This document shows, piece after piece, positions 46,008-55,909 of a stretch of DNA of 64,000 bases; the first letter of the stretch is position 1; every line of letters begins with the position of its first letter. The notes under the pieces were generated by a model. The model was not told the DNA's origin and did not search any database. It saw nothing but the letters and a program-made list of their open reading frames with translations. Made by a program: the position numbers and the translations under genes. This DNA is from Argopecten irradians (lineage: Eukaryota > Mollusca > Bivalvia > Pectinida > Pectinidae). The stretch is from contig NC_091144.1 of the NCBI RefSeq assembly GCF_041381155.1, positions 36,585,262-36,649,261 of the forward strand. Reading direction: 5' to 3'.

Positions 46008-49000
46008 TTAACGGAAAAAGCGGACATTTTGAAGATAAACTCCTCTTTGACCTGGAAATCCAGACTGGAAGCCCCTTCTTCTCTGAATATACGGAAGAAC
46101 GCGATGCCGTGGTGGCGCTGCCTCAGGTCGTGGGGGATGATATTGCTGCCGTTCATATGGATGCCAGCTGTATTCCTCAATGTTTTGTCCAAAATTCTCA
46201 TAAACATTGGCAGAGTTGACCATTGGTTCCTGGTCAAAGAACTCATCTTCATGGAAATTTTCTTGCTGGTTTTCAGTGAAATCTACTGGATACATCCTTG
46301 CCTGCATCATTTGGAAGTGTCCTTCGCTCATTCCAGGAGCTTCTGGTCCGTTCATCATTTGGTTGTCCTGGAAACATCTGTAGTTGGTCTTTCTGATTGG
46401 TCCACCGTAGCGTTCCTCCGTGCTTGGTATATTAACACATTGCCCATAGTTAATCTGTTGTGCTACATCTTGTGGAGGGCCTGAAGGACGAACAGGCAGA
46501 CACAATTGTGGTGAATTCTTTGAAAAATTTGGAACTGCATTCATGTTCTGTGAACGTACTCCAAACATAACTGGATTTCCGGCCATATTTCCATGTTCGG
46601 GCAGATTCTTAGTTTGGCTGAAATCTGTGTTCATATTATTTTTATTTGCATTTTGGGAATGAGCTGCATTTTTTGGTTTTGTCCGATTGGGCAACTCTTC
46701 TCCTAAAGCCTCCGTTATGTGCGATAAAATCAAATTGGTGATTCTCCGATGTGCAGTCATATCCCAATGAATGCCGTCCTCTGCACGACGATGTAGATGG
46801 TACCTTAGAAAGTGTTGCAAGTCGATCACGTCTAGACCATGAGAGGCTACGATCTGACATGCCACATAATTGGCCTCCAGTACCTCTAGTTGTAAAGAGT
46901 TCATCATGTGTTCAACCTCGGGAACAATCACGCCTCCCTTGGCTTTCCTGGAAACGGGTAGGGTGGTATTCCACACACACAAGCATTTCTCTGTTAAATT
47001 GTTCATCATACACTCACAGAGTTTCTCCAGGTTGGATTTGTAGTCATTCACATAGTTATTTCCATACCTGAAAACAAGAATTACGCATGCATAATTATCT
47101 TTCTTTCATTTGACCAAGGACAGACATGACATACCAGTATATTTCCCTGTATAACTAAGGCAAAACCATACTAAATCTCAGTAAAATTGGATATGAACTT
47201 GATCAAAATGCGACTGTAATAAACTGTTTAATCTCAGACACAATATCCTTGGTTAAAAATATTTCCTTGGATCTCTGAGTAAAGGCCTGTAACAGTAGTC
47301 TGCTAAACCTGCCGATATTATTAGGCTTTTTAAATTTCTTTTTGCCTAATATATTCATAAAGACTAATAATCAAAAACCTAATGATATCAGCAGTTTACA
47401 CCTACATATTTTTGTACTTGAAAAATACACAATATTAAGTGACAGCAGTGAAAATTTGAAAATTTAACCACTATAACATTGAGATAAATTTGACCCCTAT
47501 GACCTTGAGATAAATTTGACCTCTATGACCTTGAGACAAAGATTCACCTTGTAATGTCCCAGAGACAGGAGTTGATGATGACAGCATCAGGTCGCGGCTC
47601 ATCCTTGAGCTCAGTGAAAATGGAATTGACGTAGTTGTTGTAGCAGCGTGTCACAAAGTAAAATCGCACCAGATGGTAGTCCGTTTTGAACTGTCTTACT
47701 TCCCGGTAGTGGATACCATTGTTCAGTTCTTCTTTTTTACCACCCTGTAGTAACTCGTCTGAAGCGAATTGTATCTCGCCCTATAACACAACCAATTAAC
47801 CATTAATGGACGTCCTATAGTTCAAATTTGCAGTTTCAATATTTTAATTTTGAAAGTTATTTAACAAAGTTATCGGAACAAAACAGAACTACAGTTATAA
47901 AATTTTGTACCTCTAATATAAAGTTTGCTATTGAAACTAGACCATGGCTTGGTATATTACAAAAGAGACTATATAATTTATGTCATGTTGATATCGGAGA
48001 TGAATTTCACTATCTTTTTCAAATGTGAAAACAGGGAAATTAAAGCTATAAGAGAAAAATATTTTGCTCAGTATGTACTACACCAAAAATCCTATTTTTT
48101 TTCAAAATTAGAACGTCTATCGAATTTTTATAGTATTTAAGTTATAAACAAATTTGCAATTTTTCTAAAAAAAGATTATGATATTTCTTCAAATTAAACA
48201 CAACTATTGTAATTTGTTTGTGTTTTGGGAGACTGTGGTATGTTTTCGCTACTCTTTCACAACCTATGACCTGCATGAAAAAGGTTTTAAGTGTTTCTGT
48301 ACAATTATCAATACAACATCCTTGAAATCTGGCAAAAAAATTGACTATAATTTCAAATTTAAAAAATCATAAATGTTTCTGAAGTTATTAAAAGTAAAAT
48401 TATCAGACTTAGCCCTAATGGTAATGTGTTATACAACATACCATATTCAACCCAATAAATACCTCCATCCTTATAAGCTCCCTCCCCCCTCTCACATTAT
48501 TGAAGCTTCAATTTCACTGCATGACCTACAATTTAGTGCAGACTGAAACAAGAGATCCCAAAGGGACCTTGGCACCCACCAAATAATGATCTGACAATAG
48601 AAAGAGGGATTTTTTTCTTTGTTTTTAAATATGGAAACCTTAAGGTTTTTTCTATATCTTATTGCTTTTGGAAAACTGATTTATTGCTTACTTTGTGCAA
48701 TAATTTCATGAAAGGCTAGTCCAAATTTGGTTTATCTAGCGCCCCCTTTCTTTTTATTTTGAAGCGCTCAGGGCCCAGTTTCATGACTACTCCTTTAATT
48801 TAAGGAATCCCTTTATTTAAGGAAAGCCGCTCGCCTTTCACTTAGCCGGCCGGGGTTTGATCCCCGGCACGGACGTGAAAAGGTCAGGGGTCACCTGCCC
48901 CATCACATGAGTTTTTCTCCCAGCATGCCGGTTTCCTCCCACAATAAGACCCCTCGCGTGCTTACATCCGGGCCATCGAGAGTGATTTATATAAGTTGTA

Positions 49001-50738
49001 TAACTTGTTTCTCAATCGATGTAAAATAAATAAAGTTTAAATTTTTAAGGAATCCCTTATTAACTTGAAATTCTCCATAGAAAATAATTACAGAAGATAA
49101 GGAAAAATCTTAAGTTAGAATAGAACCTTCCTTCAAATCCATCATTTAGAATTTTAAGTTAAGGGATTTCTTACATTTAGGAAATAATCCTAAAACTGGG
49201 CCCAGGGTGCTTATTTGGCCAAATACTGTATTTGTTTTTTCAGTTTGTACTTTCGTACCTTTGCACGGAGCTGTTTGTCTGTGAGGTAGGTATTTCTCTG
49301 TAGTAACATCACCAAGTCCTTATAGATGGATCTCTGAACTGTAAATTAAGATAATCCTATGATTATTCTGTTTTTGTATAATACAGAGTTATCTCCCATA
49401 TGGGTGGGTATCAATTGTAACATCATCATTAAACACGATTCATTTTCTTTTAAAAGAATGAAATTAGCTCGCAAACACATGACGTCACGATCAATAGTTA
49501 CTCGCAAGGGCAGATTACTCTGTAATGAACTAAAACGAGATAAGGTGAAACAAACAAAGATATAAAGTTAAATGTGATATTCCGTCTTTGCATTATACAG
49601 AGTTACCTCCCTTGTTAGTGGGTATCGATTGTGTGACATTATTATTTTGTGAGCAAAACTAGCATCATTTTCTCAGAAAAGTATGATGTGATGTCACGAT
49701 CAATACCTACCCACAAGGGTAGATAATTCCATAAATATGCAAATACAGAATAACGGGGCGAACATTTATTTTGACATGTTATTTTTTCTTCAGTAATGTA
49801 TTGAAAACCTTAAAGGTTTGATGAATTAATTTAGCTGTGAAAACCCTATAGTTTGTCAGATTTTACAGTTTGCCACATGCTTCTGCCATGTGGGCAATTA
49901 AAACATTTTGATAAAGTTAACAAACATGCACACGACACACCTCAGAAAAAAATGAACACAGACAATGAAAAAGAACTGTATTCTAGACATGATAGTCCGG
50001 TCACTCTGTCACACACGACAAAAATCGGGTCTGAAAACCACTTCAATTACCAAAAAGACATTGCTGTAATTTAGTTATATCAATATAAGCTCAATAGCAA
50101 GTACCATGGCCTCTTGGAAAATTGAGAAGTTGTTAAAACGATTGGAGTCTATTTGACCCCAGTGACCTTGACTTAAGGTTAATGTCATTCATTTAAACAA
50201 ACTTAATGGTAGTTTGACACCTTTGACCTTGAATGAATGATGAATGAATGAATGATGAATGAATGAATAATGAATGAATGAATGAATGAATGAATGAATG
50301 AATGAATGAATGAATGAATGAATGAACGAATGAGTTAACAAACTTACTAACTCGCTTTTTACAGTATTCCAGCATGCTAACTACCAAATATCAAATCTCC
50401 AGGCCTTATTTTCTAAGAGAAGAAACTGTTTTAAAGAAAGCTTGAGGTCAGTAGACAGATGAAGATGGTGGACAGCTGGAACCTTGACTGAAAACTAGAG
50501 AACTACATCAGGGTGTTTCAAAATCAAAAGAGTAGCAATTTAGGAAAATAGTGAAAATCTGTGATTAGAAAAATTAGGGTGTGCCTCAAAGGGTTTTTTT
50601 TTTCTCGAAGTTCCAAGATCTCTCTGGATCTGCGGCGCCACTGGCTCCTGAAATATACCCACCTGAGGATCCTATCACTACAACAAACTTGTTCTTCAGA
50701 ATGGCGTAAGCATCTTTGTGCTCAAAGATGTCCGACAT
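46008..50738 (-). CDS. PC-esterase domain protein of the PCED1A/B (FAM113) family
   Basis: The gene is predicted to encode a GDSL/SGNH-like (PC-esterase) protein whose substrate is unknown even in vertebrates. Minus-strand coding exons are 50738-50663 (in exon 50757-50663), 49338-49259, 47780-47548 and 47067-46008. They total 1449 nt, 482 residues, with matching GT/AG sites and phases. Diagnostic stretches are NKFVVVIGSS, QRSIYKDLVMLLQRN, GIHYREVRQF, HLVRFYFVTR, AVIINSCLWDITRYG and the C-terminal catalytic-type block EDGIHWDMTAHRRITN (D227, H230). The nucleophile motif reads G23-S24-S25 where vertebrate members, as recalled, have GDS; the serine is kept. After residue 240 the protein is low-complexity, rich in Asn, Gln and Pro, ending in an Arg-rich tail. 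The start codon is the first ATG after the acceptor and agrees with the family's short N-terminus. Vertebrates have two paralogues, so no A/B symbol is given. Confidence 0.92.
47828..48143 (+). mobile_element. LINE ORF2 C-terminal fragment in PCED1 intron, antisense
   Basis: One frame reads LTKLSEQNRTTVIKFCTSNI and then NLCHVDIGDEFHYLF. After a single frame change near 48024 it continues as KCENREIKAIREKYFAQYVL. The pattern C-x-x-(C/H)...GDEFHYLF-x-C is typical of the zinc-knuckle tail after the reverse transcriptase of CR1/Jockey-like LINEs in molluscs. The upstream enzyme domains are missing, so it is a 5'-truncated, broken copy. Confidence 0.6.
48547..48640 (-). mobile_element. Terminal fragment of a family C element
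   Basis: It reads AACAAGAGATCCCAAAGGGA then ccttggcacccaccaaataa, the hairpin end of family C in reverse, without internal repeats. Confidence 0.7.
48771..49203. mobile_element. MITE with GGGCCCAGTTT ends, interrupted by a SINE
   Basis: The left end GGGCCCAGTTTCATGA and right end AAAACTGGGCCC are inverted repeats; inner parts ttaaggaatccctt and aagggatttctt also pair. Flanking cag on both sides fits a 3-base target duplication. Partial relatives lie near 43908 and 19565. Confidence 0.75.
48835..49043 (+). mobile_element. tRNA-derived SINE with target site duplication
   Basis: It has a B box ggggtttgatccccggc, then a body with gccggtttcctcccacaata, and an AT-rich end aaaataaataaag. The 9-bp target duplication tttaaggaa is found on both sides (48826-48834 and 49044-49052). 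This is a different SINE family from that at 10865. Confidence 0.8.
49363..49540. mobile_element. MITE of the GAGTTATCTCCC family in a PCED1 intron
   Basis: It starts ttattctgtttttgta with cagagttatctcccatat. It ends with cgcaagggcagattactctg. It lies 25 bases upstream (gene sense) of the second coding exon. Confidence 0.65.
49578..49754. mobile_element. MITE of the GAGTTATCTCCC family, adjacent second copy
   Basis: It starts atattccgtctttgca with cagagttacctcccttg. It ends cacaagggtagataatt and gcaaatacagaata. Two copies within 220 bases suggest repeated use of the same AT-rich intron. Confidence 0.7.
50225..50335. repeat. Microsatellite (TGAA)n
   Basis: A run of tgaatgaatgaa about 100 bases long, with a few interruptions near its start. 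It lies in the first PCED1 intron between coding exons. Confidence 0.95.
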
Positions 50739-50879
50739 GATTGCCTGCCAAAGAGTTCTGAAAGGAAATCAATGTTCAGTTACAGAAGATAATTTCAATT
50801 TAAGACAAGGATGTTTTATGTCCTAAATATGAGTACAGAAAGATTTAAAATATGGCTGACTTTTTTACTCCACACCTTA

Positions 50880-50975
50880 CATTTTACTTTATAAATAAGC
50901 CCCCCTCCCTCTCTTGTTACAATTATTTAAGCGCACAGGACGCTAATTACGGCAAATATGGTATGTCAATAAACA
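50880..50975. mobile_element. MITE fragment (TACCGTATT family)
   Basis: It holds ataagcccccctccctctct and agcgcacaggacgctaatta, then ggcaaatatggtatg. Only the inner part and right end of the family are present. Confidence 0.5.
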
Positions 50976-51528
50976 AGGGAGATAAATAGCTCAATGCAAA
51001 GACTGAATATAACATTTATAATAGTCTACATACACTTCTATAGCCAAGGATATTCAGTTTGAAACATTATGAACTTTTTTTTGTTGCAAAATACAATAAT
51101 TAAGGTCGCAAAATACTTTTATTGTTTATTCTTCAACTATTTTCCTTGGCTACAAAAACAAAACATTTCCTGATAACAGGTAGTCAAAGGGAGATAATTC
51201 ATGTAAAAGATGCAGCTTGTATAAATAAAACAACAATATTCCATAGTGAGTTAATTAAGACATGCTTGAGAATTGTGCCTTGAAACTAAACTGTGTTTTT
51301 TTTGTCAAGAATCTTTCGAAACTAGCCTTGATTCGGGTCCCAAACTTTACAGAATATTTTACATTTGTAGGCCTACTTGTGGAAGTGACTGCAGTACGAA
51401 CGTAATTATATACAAGTTATGTGGCTAAACAAGCTTTCAAATGTAGCTATCAGTAAGAATATACTACTTATTGTTTCAATCACAAATTATTTACAAAACT
51501 CTACAAACCAGACTGTGCTTGGTTACAC

Positions 51529-51665
51529 CTGCAAACGTCGCCGACGGCTTCGCTATAACTCAGTTGACAGACCCAAGCTCTTCTAGCCCTAGATCTATGG
51601 CACTGATGCGCGCTAAACGTAAACGTTAGACGGAGACTCGAAATCCGTCACGTGCGATCGATGAT
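51529..51665 (-). promoter_or_regulatory. Candidate promoter and 5' UTR exon of the PCED1 gene
   Basis: A CpG-richer island in AT-rich surroundings has a perfect E-box in tcacgtgcga (about 51650). On the minus strand the sequence gtcggcgacgtttgcag ends in a donor-like CAG|gtgtaa at 51529. It would join the acceptor at 50757, upstream of the ATG at 50738. This is inference only. Confidence 0.4.
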
Positions 51666-52320
51666 AATGTTATAAATCGAAATTGATTGAACTGATTTAT
51701 TTTTAAATGTTCTCGTCATATAATATTTGCTTGCATAATGTGTTTGCCCTTAAAATAATTTCACATATAAAAATACAATGTATTAGACAAGATTGATTTA
51801 TAGGCCTATCAGTAGGCCTAATCTTGATTGTAAAATTCTTCTTAGAACTTTTCTCTTGTGAAAATACTTGTTTGGAATAGACAGTGTTGATTTCAATACA
51901 AAATTTCCATCTCGATATTTCGAGGGTTACTATATTTTATCACTGTCGTTATATCCACCCATGAAGTATTTGAAAGCAAAACTGAAGGCTCTGTTTGCGG
52001 CCATAGATGAGACGATAGTTTGGTTCTGTGATATTAATAAAGTATATATCACAAAGAATTTTATGATAAATTAAAAAGTGTTTTGAACTTGTGTTAATAG
52101 TTGCTAAATTTTAACACCAATCGTGAGTTTACTATTATGTATAATTTGATATTTATTAGACTTGATTATATTTACTCTATGGATATCCTTTATGAAGGAT
52201 GCATTGTCCAGTCTATTGCTTAATCGGAATACTAAGGGACTCTGACAACATCTAATTTATATCCGAATGAGCGATATACGTCAATCATAATTCTATAATT
52301 GTATTGTATGAACATGTATT
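51666..52320. other. No gene; worn foldback-MITE relative at about 51890-52040
   Basis: The text agcaaaactgaaggctctgt and atgagacgatagtttggttc matches the MITE at 43450 (agcaaaactgaaggctttgt). It is diverged and lacks clear ends. Nothing else was recognised. Confidence 0.4.
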
Positions 52321-52325
52321 TTTAA

Positions 52326-52682
52326 AGATGCTCCACCGCCGACAGAGGATAAATGATATTCATCATTTGAACAATAATAGATGTTTAATCGTGTGTATTT
52401 ATGCCTATTTAACACAAAAATAAAATAATTTATTTCGCCATTGGTGCATGCGCAATCAGTACTTCATTCCATATAGGATATATAGTGTCACGGACATTTT
52501 TTTTCGGGATGCAATTAATTATTTTTCATATTTTTAACTTGAAATAAAAGTAGAAGCTCAAACTTTTCAATGGTGGTAATGGTGTAAATTAAGTAACTTT
52601 TGTAACTGAAGAAAAACACCAAATCGTCTGCTCCTGTTTTTTGATAGTGAAAAAAATCCCATTTGTAAGCGGTGGAGCATCT
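52326..52682. mobile_element. TTAA-flanked MITE, 357 bp (family AGATGCTCC, copy c)
   Basis: Left end AGATGCTCCACCGCCGACAG after TTAA, right end GCGGTGGAGCATCT before TTAA (52683-52686). That same TTAA is the left flank of the next MITE. It has the same length as copy a. Confidence 0.88.
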
Positions 52683-52686
52683 TTAA

Positions 52687-53148
52687 AGTGAACAGTCGGG
52701 CAAGGATGGTTAAAGTCGGTAAAAATGGTGTGAATGTATCCAGTATAATTTCTTATGAAATGGAAAAATAAAATCTCTCGTCAAAATCTGTCTGCGTACG
52801 AAGAAATTTATTTAAAGTTTGGGAATTCTAAAACGTCCTCCCGGCTCACTATGTCCGTAGTTACATTTCCACGCAGCCTCGCTTTCAATGCTTTCAACTT
52901 TTCTTTTGACTAGGCACGCCATTTCGTTTGGTCTGGAAAGTCACGTGATCGTCTACGATTTAATCAAACAGTCTGGATATTCGAATTTTAAATTAATTTC
53001 TTTTGAACTTCGGGACTTTTGGTTGTAATTAGGGGAAAGTTGATAACTTTTTATAATATATTACCATATGTGAGAACTTTTGGATTATGCGGCCAATGAA
53101 CGCACTTTTAGACAGGCATTTTTGGCTTTCTTTGCCCGACTATTCACT
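52687..53148. mobile_element. TTAA-flanked MITE, 462 bp (family AGTGAACAGTCGGGCAA, copy b)
   Basis: Left end AGTGAACAGTCGGGCAAG and right end TTGCCCGACTATTCACT, flanked by TTAA at 52683-52686 and 53149-53152. It is inverted relative to the copy at 42900. The interior is longer than in that copy. Confidence 0.85.
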
Positions 53149-53362
53149 TTAAAAAGCGTGATATATTTCATTTTAAATCAGTTCGGTCCCAGACTTTGTA
53201 CGGAACACTTCGGGTACACTAGTACTCTGGACACTCCGAAATATCCCTCCGTCAAGTCAAAGTTACTATTTTTAGATTTCGAAGTTAAACTTCAACATTC
53301 TCTTACGTCATCTTTACAGTTTGACAAAACGTGCAAAAGTTTCCGTGTGTTATTAACATTAA

Positions 53363-53450
53363 AGATGCTCCATCGCTGACAAATTATGGTACATCTATTT
53401 TCTCAATAAAAACAGCAGACGAATCAGAGTTTTCTTCAGTTACAAAAGTT
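53363..53450. mobile_element. Partial TTAA MITE (family AGATGCTCC, copy d)
   Basis: TTAA then AGATGCTCCATCGCTGACAA, followed by family interior (tttcttcagttacaaaagtt). The other end is missing. Confidence 0.7.
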
Positions 53451-53592
53451 GCTTGATACCATTGCATATCTGACATACCATTTCAAGTTTGCCTACACGT
53501 TCTAGTGAGCGCCAGTTTTCATGTCACCAACATGTGATTCCCATTACAAGTTTGTCTACATGTTGTAGTTCTTTCTGGTGTAAAATATATGT

Positions 53593-53909
53593 CATCCTCG
53601 ATATTCCAGGGGTTCCGATCACTTACGATCTCTACACACCTGGACTATCTCATAGTAAAACTGGAGGCAACAGAATAGAACAGGTAACTTAGTCATTTGA
53701 CGTACATCAAAAGAGCCGTATAACGGTACACTGTGGTTGACTCTGTGGCTTTGATGTTAGGCGTCGCTCTCTCTGTAGTCTTCATATGAAATATTTGCTA
53801 GCCTGTGATTGGTCAAATGTTTTCCGCTGAGCTGCCTTCAATTTCACTATGAGATAGTCCAGGGGTGTAGAGATCGTAAGTGATCGGAAGCCCTGGAGTA
53901 TCGAGGATG
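53593..53909. mobile_element. Foldback MITE (CTCCAGGGGTT family), 317 bp
   Basis: The left arm catcctcgatattccagggg to actatctcatagtaaaactg (about 80 bases) is nearly the exact complement of the right arm ending tatcgaggatg. It is the best-preserved member of the family also seen at 37080 and 43450. Confidence 0.85.
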
Positions 53910-54370
53910 AATATATGTATGACCTGTTTGTAGTTTAACATGGAGAGGATGTTATATTTGTCTGGTTGGAATGACATTTCCCATGACGTCTCCCATTGGG
54001 CAAGCTTATCCAGGTCTTCTTGAAGACAAATCGCATCTGATGATGATGTTATAACCAGGAATGCAATTATGTCAGTTGCATAAAGACGTACAGTGGAACA
54101 AGTAGCCTGAGATACTCTGGCTCTGAAACCAAACTTACACATTATTGGCCCTGGTGAATTCCAGCCTTTACTTCTAAATGTCGAGTTTTCACCTTCAACT
54201 ATCACAGCCTGCTTTCTGTTTCTAAGGAAGCTCTCAACCAATAAATCCGCACCGTGGAACAAGAAGAATGATGGTCCTAAAACTGAGCCCTGGTGAATTC
54301 CAGACTTTACTTCTAAATGTCGAGTTTTCACTTTCAACTATCACAGCCTGCTTTCAAATACTAAAGAAGC
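53910..54370 (-). mobile_element. LINE reverse-transcriptase fragment
   Basis: The minus-strand frame reads SGIHQGSVLGPSFFLF, then RLYATDIIAFLVITSSSDAI, then EDLDKLAQWETSWEMSF and QPDKYNILSM. This order (QGSVLGP, an F/YADD-type site here YATD, then W-x-x-x-W-x-M-x-F-x-P-x-K) is the palm of a Jockey/CR1-like non-LTR reverse transcriptase. Much of the domain is missing. A stretch of about 138 bases (gaattccag...cctgcttt) is duplicated in tandem near 54157 and 54296. Confidence 0.7.
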
Positions 54371-54404
54371 TTTGAATTCATAAAGGCGTACAGCGGAATA
54401 AGGA

Positions 54405-54655
54405 AAATAAAGGAACCTACATAATACTATAATATATTTGAAAGAAGTCCCTCATAGTTCTTTCGGATAAATATCAATAATAAACTTCAGTTGTCAAAAT
54501 CCAAGATGGCTGTCGGCCAACTTGTTTTCGGATCGGTTTCAAAATGCACTGTGTACAACCAGGGTCCTTATATGAAATTTGAGAAAGATCACTTGGACCA
54601 AGGACAGAATGTGATTAAAATAAATCCCCATCTGATGATAGTAGGCTAACAAATT
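54405..54655 (-). mobile_element. Old family C element, arm 2 counterpart of C1
   Basis: Read in reverse it begins ttagcctactatcatcagat, then has aaccgatccgaaaacaagtt and ccatcttggattttgacaac. It stops at the LINE and MITE sequence near 54405. It matches C1 at 17118 base for base better than any other family member nearby. Confidence 0.75.
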
Positions 54656-55909
54656 ATAAAACTATATGTTAGGCTATTTTTCGTTCAAAACTTGCGTAAA
54701 CGTGTGCATACAAAAAACAAATGCGATTTTGACGTTTGATCATCATATAAAATCACGATTTATACTAACAATATATATACAACACAATTCATATTTCATA
54801 AATCTTTATAACGTTATAATAACGTATTTTAACAATACAAGTAAGTATTTACAAAGATATATGTAAGATGCATGTACGTCTCGCATATTAAAATAGAAAT
54901 ATTAATTTATTTCATTTTAAATGTATGATTTTTAAATGTAAAGGACAATCAGGCTAATCTTTACATAGAAGCAAATTTTCATAAATGTATTATCTATTTT
55001 TAAACATATAACATAAGATATTGACAAATTCCACGTCATTGTTTAGTATTTTAATTGATACCGTTGTAATTACAAATCGTTGATCAATACGATTAAGCAG
55101 GTACAATATGTACGCTGTACCAATATCCGAGCCAAAGTCACGTACGTTAAACAAAAGAACTACATAACCACTGTGGAGGTGATATAATGATTTTTTATGC
55201 AAAACAATTCAACTAATAAGGTAAACACACTTCTGTCAGAGCGATTTGAGCAGTTCTAGACAAAAGTAGCATTACTCTACGAGCAAGGGACTGGGTTCGG
55301 CATACAAGATTCTATTTCATTAACATTATTTAGCTACTATTTCTTTTTTAAAAGTATGTGATGAAAAATTGATTCTTACTATAGAGCTTTTACATCAATA
55401 ATCACTTGGTATTAATAAAATGTATTGCATACAGAACTTATCTATGATATGTTTGAATAGATAACCTTTTGCAGAATTATATTTTTAACCTCACATTGAC
55501 ATTCCAAATGTAGGAGAGGGCAAAATCTAGGTTAATTTTGATGATGTTAGTCCAGTCGTCATTCATAAATAATCTTTCCTCCATACATGAGTTGCTTTAA
55601 TTTTAACTAGTATTTCATAAAACGTCGTTCTCTACCAAGCTCAAGTATAAAGAAAATCATTCCATGCATTTTTTAACTCCAAACATGCGTTTACAAAAAG
55701 CGAATGAAGTTTGTGTAAAATCATTCTAATATAACACACAATGCAAATGTATACGCTCACCAGTTTAAATAGAAAATAGTCCGTTTGATCGTAAATAGCT
55801 TCATGAGATGGAATGGATCAATGGAATTTGAAAACATCATTTCGGTGACAAAAGTTATCAAATCAGATGGTTCGAAGTCTTATCATACTGGTGTTATCTA
55901 TAAAACTGT
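54656..55909. other. 3' flank of TRIM copy 2, no separate gene
   Basis: Non-coding duplicated flank, alignable in reverse with 15576-17117. The MITE of arm 1 is absent near 55470, where the unbroken sequence reads gcagaattatatttttaacc. Confidence 0.5.

Larger units (their letters stand above)
48438..49230. mobile_element. MITE (TACCGTATT...AATAAGC family) hosting nested insertions
   Basis: The left end ataccatattcaacccaata and right end gcttatttggccaaatactg match the family ends seen at 28646. Inside lie a family C terminal piece (about 48547-48640) and a second MITE (48771-49203). The second MITE itself contains a SINE (48835-49043). The whole lies in the PCED1 intron 47781-49258. Confidence 0.65.

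Noticed and set aside
46008-46484. Plus-strand frames of 85 and 166 codons
   Set aside because: They are antisense shadows of the last PCED1 exon, whose minus frame matches the family and has consistent splice sites upstream.
48835-48900. tRNA gene
   Set aside because: The B box is good, but the unit has a SINE tail and target site duplications.
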